From positions 186,001 through 250,000 of the forward strand of contig JAFTXV010000011.1 in NCBI GenBank assembly GCA_017461505.1: 64,000 nt of DNA, written 5' to 3'. The position numbers were made by a program, and so were the translations under genes. The DNA is from Paludibacteraceae bacterium. GTDB lineage: Bacteria > Bacteroidota > Bacteroidia > Bacteroidales > Paludibacteraceae. The notes under the pieces are model-generated. The model had not been told where the DNA came from. It worked only from the letters and a program-made list of their open reading frames with translations, and did no database searches. Shown piece by piece: positions 17,862 to 25,687 of the stretch (within the stretch, counting starts at the first letter, position 1; every line of letters starts with the position of its first letter).

Positions 17862-19628
17862 TTATACTATTTCCAATACCGTCACCGATGTTATGCGTTC
17901 GATGGAGCGTAATTTCATACTAATTTGACTGACTACCTTCTGCTTGAATACTACCAATTCTACGTTGCATTGGAAGTAGTTGTCTTCTGAAGTTACGTGC
18001 AGGTCGCGCAGATTGGCTTTGTATTCGTTGCATATAATATCCAAAATACGCATTAGCACGCCAAACGAGTCTTCTCCTTTGATTTGTATTTTAGCTGTTC
18101 GATATTTAGCTTCTTCAGATGTTAGTTTGTCCAAGAAACTGCGATTCTTCTTGAAGTATTTCTTGATATTATCTTTTGCTTTTGCAGTCACGGCAATCTC
18201 TAGCCATTCGGGCTCTGGCTTTTGCTTTTTGGAGGTCAGAATCTCCACTTGGTCGCCACTTTGCAGGATATAACTGATAGAACGAGCCGTGCGGTTGACG
18301 TTTGCCCCAATACAGTGCTCTCCTAGATCTGTGTGCAGTTGATACGCTAAGTCTAGTACTGTAGCGCCTTGCGCGAGGGTGCGAATGTCGCCCTTCGGGG
18401 TAAATACGAACACTTCATGCGCAAAGAGGTTGAGCTTGAAGGTATCAAGGAAGGCGATAGCATCCGGATCAGGATTGGCGAGTACGTCTTTAATTTCTTT
18501 GAGCCATTTGTCTAATTCTCCGCCGCTGTTCTCGCCTGTCTTGTAGCGCCAGTGGGCAGCCAATCCGTGCTCTGCCAACTCGTGCATACGAGTGGTGCGA
18601 ATCTGCACTTCTATCCATTGACCACTTTGTCCCATTACGGTCACATGCAGTGCCTCATAACCATTGGCTTTAGGCATGGATATCCAGTCGCGTATACGCT
18701 CTGGGTGAGGACGATATATCTCGGTAATGGCGGAGTAAATCATCCAACATTGGTCTTTCTCCGAGAAGTCAGCATTTGGTTCAAATACGATACGCGCTGC
18801 CAAGAGGTCGTATATCTGCTCGAAAGGTACGCCCTTCTTGATCATTTTCTTATATACCGAATAGACAGACTTGGTACGGCAAAAGAGGGTGTAGTTGTAT
18901 CCCATCATGCTGAGTTTCTTGCGGATAGGTGCCGCAAAACTCTCGAAGTTCTCCATTTGCATCTCTTTGTTTGCATGGAGTTTGGCTTCTATCTCAGCAT
19001 ATTGCTCTGGGTATTCGTATTTGAAACTGAGGTCTTCGAGTTCGGTTTTGATGGGGAATAATCCCAATCGGTGCGCCATAGGGGCGTAGATGTATTGCGT
19101 TTCAGCAGCAATCTTTCGTTGCTTTTCGGGAGGTTGAGCTGCCAGTGTACGCATATTGTGCAGACGGTCAGCTAGTTTGACTAGCATCACGCGTATATCT
19201 TCTGACATCGTGAGCACGAGTTTGCGCACGTTCTCGGCTTGCTTCATCGCTTTGTCGGCAAAGACCCCACCTGAGAGCTTAGTCAATCCTTCTACAATAC
19301 TCGCAATCTTATCTCCAAACAGGTGCTTGATATTATCCACGGTGTAGTCGGTGTCTTCTACCACATCGTGCAGCAGTGCGGCGCATATACTGGTACTACC
19401 GAGTCCTATTTCTTTCACCACGATGCGTGCTACAGAGAGCGGGTGCATGATATATGGTTCGCCTGATAGACGTCGCACCCCTCCGTGTGCTTGTTTGGCA
19501 AGATGGTACGCACGGATGATGAGCTCGGTGCGCTGACTATGCATCGAGTTCATATAGTCTTGTAGCAGTGCCTGAAACTCTTGTTCGATTAGGCGCTCTT
19601 CTTCGGGTGTGAAATCACTTACGACCAT
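17862..19628 (-). CDS. rel: Short bifunctional (p)ppGpp synthetase/hydrolase (Rel/SpoT type)
   Basis: Stringent-response enzyme. Hydrolase HD domain: IMHPLSVARIVV and LLHDVVEDT, followed by LADRLHNMRTL. The synthetase domain includes YDLLAARIVFEP and EALHVTVMG. TGS domain at about 385-450 (VFVFTPKGDIRTLAQGATVLDLAYQLHTDLG) and a terminal ACT-like domain (DSFGVLMRILDIICNEYKANLRDL). At 588 residues it is well short of the usual 700-750. The TGS and ACT domains are joined by a linker much shorter than usual, so the helical and zinc-finger regions appear reduced. It has its own promoter and heads the long operon. Confidence 0.92.
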   Translation of the reverse strand: MVVSDFTPEEERLIEQEFQALLQDYMNSMHSQRTELIIRAYHLAKQAHGGVRRLSGEPYIMHPLSVARIVVKEIGLGSTSICAALLHDVVEDTDYTVDNIKHLFGDKIASIVEGLTKLSGGVFADKAMKQAENVRKLVLTMSEDIRVMLVKLADRLHNMRTLAAQPPEKQRKIAAETQYIYAPMAHRLGLFPIKTELEDLSFKYEYPEQYAEIEAKLHANKEMQMENFESFAAPIRKKLSMMGYNYTLFCRTKSVYSVYKKMIKKGVPFEQIYDLLAARIVFEPNADFSEKDQCWMIYSAITEIYRPHPERIRDWISMPKANGYEALHVTVMGQSGQWIEVQIRTTRMHELAEHGLAAHWRYKTGENSGGELDKWLKEIKDVLANPDPDAIAFLDTFKLNLFAHEVFVFTPKGDIRTLAQGATVLDLAYQLHTDLGEHCIGANVNRTARSISYILQSGDQVEILTSKKQKPEPEWLEIAVTAKAKDNIKKYFKKNRSFLDKLTSEEAKYRTAKIQIKGEDSFGVLMRILDIICNEYKANLRDLHVTSEDNYFQCNVELVVFKQKVVSQISMKLRSIERITSVTVLEIV

Positions 19629-19670
19629 GGTTGAATGACATTAAAATGACACTAACGTACAAATAGCCTG

Positions 19671-19702
19671 CAAAGGTACATCTTTTTTTGTAAATATGCA
19701 AA
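19671..19702 (-). promoter_or_regulatory. Promoter for the rel operon
   Basis: On the minus strand, TTTG (19699-19702), a 20-nt gap, then TACCTTTG (19671-19678). The transcript start near 19664 supports the ATG at 19628. No other promoter of this type is visible before cvpA. Confidence 0.87.
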
Positions 19703-20072
19703 TATTTTTATAAAAAAATAAACTATCGTTATTCTATAGGTGTCGTATGGTTTTGTGGGGTGTAGATGGGTGCGCAGCTTTTGTGGATTATTGTGTCGTA
19801 GATTGTTGGTGAATGTTGTGGTGATGTTGTGGCTATATTGTTGTGATGTTATGGTAATCTCTGCTGAATAACTAACTAATAACTAACTAATGACTAACTA
19901 ATCACTAACTAATAACTAACTAATCACTAAGTAAAGGTAAGGAAAAGAAAAGAGAATGTAAGGATGATGGTTGTGGATGGAAGTTGTAGATGAAAGTTGT
20001 GGACGGAAGGGGTCTGGTAGAGGTTTGTGAAGGGTGTGATAGAAATGAAAATTAATTTTTTTTGTACAAAGG
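19703..20072. repeat. Gene-free spacer with 11- and 13-bp tandem repeats
   Basis: This 370-bp stretch between the divergent rel and 20173 operons has no convincing gene. 19802-19855 holds about five degenerate 11-bp units (TGTTGTGGTGA type). 19870-19933 holds about six units of another 11-mer (ACTAACTAATN). 19966-20010 holds about three 13-bp units (GTTGTGGATGGAA type). Confidence 0.75.
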
Positions 20073-20073
20073 C

Positions 20074-20104
20074 TTGCGTATGTTGATTATATTTAGTAAC
20101 TTTG
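20074..20104 (+). promoter_or_regulatory. Promoter of the 12-gene envelope operon
   Basis: TTG (20074-20076), a 20-nt gap, then TAACTTTG (20097-20104). It is the only promoter of this type I see before the terminator at 35347, so all genes from 20173 to 35322 probably share it. Confidence 0.8.
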
Positions 20105-20172
20105 CAGCCCGTATTGTATAATGTTATGTTGTGCGTGATATTGTGCGATGTGTGAAATGATGATTAGGAAAA

Positions 20173-22653
20173 ATGCTACAGTTTTGTTGTGATATTATGA
20201 GGCGATTAAGCGAAAGGGCGGTATGCGTGGCGGTATTGCTAGGCGTGTCGGTATTGGTGTGTGCGACACCGCGCTGGGTGCGTCATTTGCCAAAGGCAGA
20301 GAATGCGACGTATCGTTATGTGGTGGAGTCGGCTACGGCAGCGAGTGAGGATGCTGCTCGTAATAAGGCGATGGGTATGGTGTTGCAGCATAGCATTATG
20401 TCGTTGGGTTTGGCTTTTAACTCGCAAGATGTGGAGAACGCGATAACGACAGGAAAGTTGCAAAGTCTGGTGTCGGAGTTTAAGGTGCCCGTGAATGAGG
20501 TATGTAGGTACCGTGAAGAGTTGTCGAATGGTGGTGTGCGCGTGTACTTGTTGTGTCAGGTGGCTGTAGCGGGAAATATAGCTGTTCAGTTTACGGAGTT
20601 TCGTCATTGCGGTGATGTGGGTTCGGATGAAGTGGGTGAGGTAAGTTTGCGTCCAGATGAGTGGAGCTACTATGAGTCGGATGCTTATTTTTCGGCATTT
20701 GAGGAGATGGATATAGAGTCCGGTAAGGCCGGTAAGGAGTGTGTGCAGGGTTTGGAGAGGAGCGTGAAGCAGCAGTTGGTGGATGATTTGCAGTTGAAGG
20801 ATAGTGCGTTGATAGCTATGATTGATGCGAAGACGTATATCACAAAGAAAGTGGGTTATGCAGTGGCTTTTGTGAAGCGTGAGATCATTACTGATAAATA
20901 CGATATGCATATTGAGGATGAGTTGGACGTATGTTACAATTATCTGAAGAATGCAGATAGTTATATGGCAGAAGGTAATATGGCAGAGGCTCGTGCGATA
21001 TTGCTTCGTGCAGAGGAGAAATTGGCGAGCATAGATCCTTATTTGTCGTTTATGAATGCGTATTCCGCGTCTCGTTCGGTGAGCCGATATGTGGAAGATC
21101 GCAAGGATTTTTCGAAGCAAGTGCATGAGAAGTTAGATAAGACGATAACGGGAAGTGTGAAGGCGAAGGAGAATAAGGTGCAGGAGTATGTGTTGATGGC
21201 TCAGGAGATGCTGGATCGTGGTTCGGTGGGTGATGGCTTGCGTTATCTGTATGCTGCTCAGATGTTTTGGGCTGATCTGAAGCACAATGGTCATATTATG
21301 ATTACAGATTCGGAGACGGGTATGCAAGTGAATGCGAATGTGTATTTGCAAAGTAAGATTAAAGAGGTGCTGAAGGATGTGCAAGTGACATGCGATGGGT
21401 ATGTGAATGATAATACATCGGAGGTGAAGTTGAGTTTCCGTTATAAGGATGAGCCTATTACGAGCATGAACTATACATATAATGCGAACTTGGGTTGGAG
21501 TGATGTATATACGGCGAAGGATGGTTGGTCTTACCTATTCTTGCCCGAGAGCAATAGACCCTCTGTGATAAAGATTCGTTTGGATTATCGCTATGAAGAT
21601 GAGGCGAATTTCGACTCGGAACTGCCACTGTTGATTAGCAAGTATAAGGCTAGATTCGACTATGACATGGTGGCGATGAGTAATGTGGAGATGGCCGTGA
21701 GACCAGTGGTGAAGTCGAGTGTGGTAGAGGATAATGGGGCGAAGAATTCTACGGATATGCATCAGAATATCGTGGTGAAGCGTATTGAGGAGCAGGAGCA
21801 TAAGGTGGAAGTGATGGACTCGTTATTTTATCAAGCGATTGTGCTAGATGTGTGTGAGGCAATAAAGAGTCATGCGGATAACTACGATGAGATGTCGAAG
21901 TATTTTACTCCTGATGGTTATCGGCAATATGAGCGTCTGATTAAATACGGCAATGCGCGCGTGATAAGCACAGAAGGTTGCAGATATGTGACACTGGGTG
22001 ACGAGGTGCAATGTCGTAGTGTGCCGATGCAGTTTACGTTTTCGAAGGGTAAGACCCAGTTGGAGAGCGTGGTATTTGTGTTTGATAAGACCAAGAAGAT
22101 AGACGGTGTGCAGTTTGCTTTGGAGGAGCGTGCTGCGCGTAACATCATGGGTAATACAGATATAGATGAGACAGCTCGTTTGGCGTTGATTAACTTCATG
22201 GAGAACTACAAGACGGCGTTCTCGTTGCAGCGTTGGGATTATATAGAGTCGATCTTCTCGGATGATGCAGTGATCATCACAGGTCGTAAGTTGATGAAGA
22301 GCGAGCAGGGTACGGATATGTCTTTGCAGTTGCACGGGTATGTGTATAACAAGATGTCGAAGGGTGAGTATATCAATCGCTTGAAGCGCACCAAGAAAGA
22401 GTGGATCAATATCAAGTTTGGCAACACAAAGGTAGAGCAGAGTCAACAGAGCAGTATGTACGGCATCTGTTTGTTGCAAGACTACTATTCGTCGAACTAT
22501 GGTGATCACGGTTACTTGTTCTTGTTGATAGATGCGACTGATGAGAAGTATCCGTTGATAAAAGTGCGTACATGGCAGCCAGAGTCGGCGGGTAGTACAC
22601 CATTTACGATGGGCGATTATGACCGTTTAACGAACGGTATGATAAATAAATAA
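20173..22653 (+). CDS. Secreted LPP20-like protein with C-terminal NTF2-like region
   Basis: 826 residues; I do not recognise the full-length family. It has a signal sequence (MRRLSERAVCVAVLLGVSVLVCATPRWV; ATG 20197 is as plausible a start as 20173). An LPP20/FlgO-like region follows (YRYVVESATAASEDAARNKAMGMVLQHSI, about 45-150). A helical middle section contains TPR-like stretches (YMAEGNMAEARAILLRAEEKL, LDRGSVGDGLRYLYAAQMF). The C-terminal part (about 680-800: FMENYKTAFSLQRWDYIESIFSDDAVIITG ... LLQDYYSSNYGDHGYLFLLIDA) looks like an NTF2/SnoaL-type fold. First gene of the operon; likely periplasmic. Confidence 0.75.
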   Translation: MLQFCCDIMRRLSERAVCVAVLLGVSVLVCATPRWVRHLPKAENATYRYVVESATAASEDAARNKAMGMVLQHSIMSLGLAFNSQDVENAITTGKLQSLVSEFKVPVNEVCRYREELSNGGVRVYLLCQVAVAGNIAVQFTEFRHCGDVGSDEVGEVSLRPDEWSYYESDAYFSAFEEMDIESGKAGKECVQGLERSVKQQLVDDLQLKDSALIAMIDAKTYITKKVGYAVAFVKREIITDKYDMHIEDELDVCYNYLKNADSYMAEGNMAEARAILLRAEEKLASIDPYLSFMNAYSASRSVSRYVEDRKDFSKQVHEKLDKTITGSVKAKENKVQEYVLMAQEMLDRGSVGDGLRYLYAAQMFWADLKHNGHIMITDSETGMQVNANVYLQSKIKEVLKDVQVTCDGYVNDNTSEVKLSFRYKDEPITSMNYTYNANLGWSDVYTAKDGWSYLFLPESNRPSVIKIRLDYRYEDEANFDSELPLLISKYKARFDYDMVAMSNVEMAVRPVVKSSVVEDNGAKNSTDMHQNIVVKRIEEQEHKVEVMDSLFYQAIVLDVCEAIKSHADNYDEMSKYFTPDGYRQYERLIKYGNARVISTEGCRYVTLGDEVQCRSVPMQFTFSKGKTQLESVVFVFDKTKKIDGVQFALEERAARNIMGNTDIDETARLALINFMENYKTAFSLQRWDYIESIFSDDAVIITGRKLMKSEQGTDMSLQLHGYVYNKMSKGEYINRLKRTKKEWINIKFGNTKVEQSQQSSMYGICLLQDYYSSNYGDHGYLFLLIDATDEKYPLIKVRTWQPESAGSTPFTMGDYDRLTNGMINK

Positions 22654-22729
22654 TGTATATAGGAGAAAGCCGAAAAGCCTGTGAAGTGAGTAGGCATGAA
22701 TGATACAACAACTTTAAATTATCAAGACA

Positions 22730-23305
22730 ATGAAAAAGATTCTATTGGCAATGTTTGTAGTAGCATTGTGCGCAAGTTGCGCAAGTAAGAAGCAAACCCC
22801 ATTGGCACAAAATCCTGGTTATCAACGTGTAGCTATTGAAGTTCCATGTGCAGAGGCAGGTTTTGACGATGCTGCTTATTTCCGTGGTACAGGTACATCT
22901 ACAGCTGTAAACCAACAAAATGCTCGTCGTGCAGCATTGCAACAAGCAAAGGCAATGGTACGTGAGAAATTGGGTGGCTTCGTACAAGGTTTGTCAACTG
23001 ACTACAGCCGCAATGTGACTGGTGAAGCAGCTGCTTCTAAGGTACAAAGTTTGATTGAAGGCGAGTTCGCTACTTTGGTAGAGCGCGAGTTGAACGATGC
23101 AGAGCAAATTTGCGAGAAGGGCTTTGTATTGCAAGACGGCTTGTTTGAGTACTGGATTGGTATTCAAATCCCAAAACAAAAATTGGTGGATGATTTGACC
23201 AGCCGTTTGGATGCAAACGAGGAATTGGAGATCGAGTTTAATCGTGAGGAGTTCCGTAAGTTTGCTGAGGACAAGATGAAACGCATGCAAGAAGCTAAGA
23301 AATAA
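22730..23305 (+). CDS. LPP20-like lipoprotein (operon copy 1)
   Basis: 191 residues. Lipoprotein signal MKKILLAMFVVALCASC with Cys lipidation site after a VALCAS segment. The core YFRGTGTSTAVNQQNARRAALQQAKAMVREKLGGFVQG matches the LPP20 pattern of a short beta strand followed by a helix of Ala-rich repeats. The C-terminal 40 residues are a charged helix (EFRKFAEDKMKRMQEAKK). It resembles the last operon gene at 34786, so the operon is bracketed by related lipoproteins. Role unknown; an outer-membrane assembly role is possible by analogy with CsgG/FlgO-type proteins. Confidence 0.82.
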   Translation: MKKILLAMFVVALCASCASKKQTPLAQNPGYQRVAIEVPCAEAGFDDAAYFRGTGTSTAVNQQNARRAALQQAKAMVREKLGGFVQGLSTDYSRNVTGEAAASKVQSLIEGEFATLVERELNDAEQICEKGFVLQDGLFEYWIGIQIPKQKLVDDLTSRLDANEELEIEFNREEFRKFAEDKMKRMQEAKK

Positions 23306-23320
23306 TATGACGCTGACCAT

Positions 23321-23356
23321 CCCCTCCTTTTAAAGGAGGGGGGGGAGCGGTTTTTT
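23321..23356 (+). terminator. Hairpin with U-tract inside the operon (possible attenuator)
   Basis: CCCCTCCT/AGGAGGGG stem with a TTTA loop, then a G-rich stretch and six T. If active it would lower expression of genes after the first two. Confidence 0.4.
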
Positions 23357-23425
23357 GGTGAATGTCGGTTAATGGCGGTGAATATCGGTTAATATCGGTT
23401 AATGTCGGTTAATGGCGGTGAAAGG
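23357..23425. repeat. 10-bp repeat block
   Basis: Seven degenerate units GGTGAATGTC / GGTTAATGGC / GGTTAATATC just before the PEVK-protein gene. The GGTGAATGTC word recurs inside the subtilase gene (49243-49310). Confidence 0.8.
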
Positions 23426-23433
23426 TTGAAGTT

Positions 23434-25158
23434 ATGAAAAAAGTATATTTGCTATTGATATTGTTGGTGGGAATGGTATTGAGTGGCTATGCTCAGTCAA
23501 AAAGTTTTGAAGAAATTCAAAAACGCCAACGTGAACGTTTTGCGCAAATGAAAAGCGCACAACAGGCGGAGTTTGATGCATTCCGCAAAGAGTGCAATGA
23601 CCGTTATTCCGAAATGATGCGAAAAAACTGGGAACAGTTTAATGCCTTTCCTGCTGTGGAACCTAAAGAGGAAAAACCAGTGCCTCCAGTGGTGTATGAA
23701 GAGCCAGCACCACAACCCGAGGTGAAACCAGAGGAGAAGCCAGCACCACAACCCGAGGTGAAACCAGAGGAGAAGCCTGTACCACAGCCTGAGGTGAAAC
23801 CAGAGGAGAAACCTGCACCACAGCCTGAGGTGAAACCAGAGGAGAAGCCAGCACCACAGCCTGAGGTGAAACCAGAAGAGAAGCCTGCACCACAGCCTGA
23901 GGTGAAACCAGAGGAGAAACCTGCGCCACAGCCTGAGGTGAAACCAGAAGAGAAGCCAGCACCTAAAGAAGAGGATAAGCCTATTGCGGTGAAGGAAGAT
24001 GTGATAGTGATACCTAAGCCAGCTCCTCAACCACAGCCACTAGCGCCTGTGGCACCCAAAGAGGAGATACCATTTGAGAGAGTGTCGGTGTCGTTCTATG
24101 GCACATTGGTCAGTATTGGATTCCCCGTTTCGGATGACTTGAAATTACAAGAGATTACAGAAAAACACTTAGCAGATACTTGGACAAGTCTGTCGGATGA
24201 GAAGTACGATATTACCATCGACAATGCGCTTTCTGTGCGCAAAAACTTAGCACTATGCGACTGGGCATATATAGAGATGCTCGGTGCGGTGTGCGAAAAG
24301 AAATATGGCAAGACGAATGAGGCTGTGCTGATGCAGGGATATGTATTGTCGCAGTCGGGTTATAAGATTCGTTTGGCATATGAGGGAAGTAAGTTGTATT
24401 TGTTGGTAGCTAGCCAATACAATATTTTATCTATGTCGTATTTTATGATCGGTGGTACGAAGTTCTACCCACTGAACTGCAATACGAAGAAGTTGCATAT
24501 CTGTGAGGCATCCTTCGAAAAAGAGAAGTCGATTTCGTTGCAGATGCGTAGCGAGCAGAAATTAGACGACGAAGCTACCACACCACGAAAATTATCATCG
24601 AAGTACGGCGTGATAGTGGATGTGGCGGTGAATAAAAATAATATCGATTTCTACAACGATTATCCATCGGCATACGTGGGTGATAACTCGGCTACTCGCT
24701 GGGCAGTGTATGCGAATACGCCCTTGGAGAAATCGGTAAAAAATGCGTTGTATCCTACATTAAAGCGTAGTATAGAGAATCTGAGCGAGCGTGATGCAGT
24801 GAATAAACTGCTGAACTTCGTGCAGACTGCATTGAAGTATGAGTATGACGATAAGGTGTGGGGTGGAGATCGCGTGTTCTTTGCGACGGAGACCTTGCAT
24901 TACCCCTATGCAGACTGCGAGGATAGAAGTATCTTGTTCTCGCGATTGGTGCGTGATTTGCTAGGTTTGGATGTGGTGCTGATTTATTATCCAGGTCACT
25001 TGGCAACTGCGGTAAATTTCGCGCAAGAGGTCAATGGTGATTATTTGCAGTACAAGGGCAAGCGATATGTGGTATGTGACCCAACCTATATTGGTGCACC
25101 TGTAGGCAAGACCATGCCTGGGATGAATAATCAAGAGGCACAAATAATAGCATTGTAA
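23434..25158 (+). CDS. Secreted protein with PEVK-type repeat stalk and transglutaminase-like domain
   Basis: 574 residues. Signal peptide MKKVYLLLILLVGMVLSGYAQ; a charged helix (SFEEIQKRQRERFAQMKSAQ); then seven 12-residue units PAPQPEVKPEEK (nt 23704-23955), a stiff Pro/Glu/Lys stalk such as is used to span the periplasm. The C-terminal half ends in a transglutaminase/protease-like core: YPYADCEDRSILFSRLVRDLLG (C495), YYPGHLATAV (H522) and VVCDPTYIG (D549), a plausible Cys-His-Asp triad. Enzymatic activity is inferred only from these motifs. Confidence 0.82.
   Translation: MKKVYLLLILLVGMVLSGYAQSKSFEEIQKRQRERFAQMKSAQQAEFDAFRKECNDRYSEMMRKNWEQFNAFPAVEPKEEKPVPPVVYEEPAPQPEVKPEEKPAPQPEVKPEEKPVPQPEVKPEEKPAPQPEVKPEEKPAPQPEVKPEEKPAPQPEVKPEEKPAPQPEVKPEEKPAPKEEDKPIAVKEDVIVIPKPAPQPQPLAPVAPKEEIPFERVSVSFYGTLVSIGFPVSDDLKLQEITEKHLADTWTSLSDEKYDITIDNALSVRKNLALCDWAYIEMLGAVCEKKYGKTNEAVLMQGYVLSQSGYKIRLAYEGSKLYLLVASQYNILSMSYFMIGGTKFYPLNCNTKKLHICEASFEKEKSISLQMRSEQKLDDEATTPRKLSSKYGVIVDVAVNKNNIDFYNDYPSAYVGDNSATRWAVYANTPLEKSVKNALYPTLKRSIENLSERDAVNKLLNFVQTALKYEYDDKVWGGDRVFFATETLHYPYADCEDRSILFSRLVRDLLGLDVVLIYYPGHLATAVNFAQEVNGDYLQYKGKRYVVCDPTYIGAPVGKTMPGMNNQEAQIIAL
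23704..23955 (+). repeat. Seven 36-bp coding repeats (PAPQPEVKPEEK)
   Basis: Seven near-identical 36-bp units encode PAPQPEVKPEEK (one PVPQ variant). Copy number could vary by slippage or recombination without breaking the frame. Confidence 0.95.
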
Positions 25159-25179
25159 TCAATAAACACATCATTATAT

Positions 25180-25683
25180 ATGCGTACGTTTATAAAAATT
25201 ATTTTGATAGTAGCGGCTATAGCAGCGTTGGCTATAGGCGGATATTATCTGTATGAGCGTTTTTATAAGGGCGATGAAGGAATGGTAGAGGCCATCGATG
25301 TAGAGGATAATACCGAGCCAACCCACGGGTTGGTGATGTTTGAAGAGATAGAACTAGATACGCTGATGCTAGGTAGATGGCAACATACTGTGGACACTGG
25401 GTGGTATAGGGTATATACTACTGAGCCTGCTGGTGAAGACTATTACTGGGGTCGTGAGTGGAATACAGATGAGGATATCTTTGAGGAAGATTTGCAGCCC
25501 TATGGTAATGGTTGGTTTAAGTGGAAAAAAGAGGGCAATGAATTGCTGGAGGTGCATATGACAGATAATCGTGGTGCAGCGGTACCACGCGAGTATCAGA
25601 TGCTGAAACTAGATGGCAAAGTGATGAATTGTCGTGAGACGTTGGATAGAGAGAAGCATTCGTTTAGAAAAATAGGAGATTAA
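25180..25683 (+). CDS. Membrane-anchored lipocalin-like protein
   Basis: 167 residues. One N-terminal hydrophobic segment (IKIILIVAAIAALAIGGYYLY) acts as an uncleaved anchor. An acidic linker and a small beta-rich domain follow (LDTLMLGRWQHTVDTGWYRVYTTEP ... NGWFKWKKEGNELLEVHMTDNRGAAVPREYQMLKLDG), which looks like the short lipocalin-like domains of Bacteroidota. No function can be named. It sits 21 bp after the transglutaminase-like gene and 4 bp before the zinc-ribbon protease gene. Confidence 0.72.
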   Translation: MRTFIKIILIVAAIAALAIGGYYLYERFYKGDEGMVEAIDVEDNTEPTHGLVMFEEIELDTLMLGRWQHTVDTGWYRVYTTEPAGEDYYWGREWNTDEDIFEEDLQPYGNGWFKWKKEGNELLEVHMTDNRGAAVPREYQMLKLDGKVMNCRETLDREKHSFRKIGD

Positions 25684-25687
25684 CGAT

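Noticed and set aside
19703-20072. A small RNA gene in the rel/20173 spacer
   Set aside because: I found only tandem repeats and the two promoters; no hairpin with a T run.
20239-21126. Long minus-strand open frame (295 codons) opposite the first envelope-operon gene
   Set aside because: It is His/Thr/Ile-rich without any domain, and mirrors the codon pattern of the plus-strand gene, which has a signal peptide and recognisable regions.
23497-24030. Minus-strand frame with LWCRLLLWFHLR-type repeats
   Set aside because: It is the antisense of the PEVK repeat; no independent evidence for a gene.
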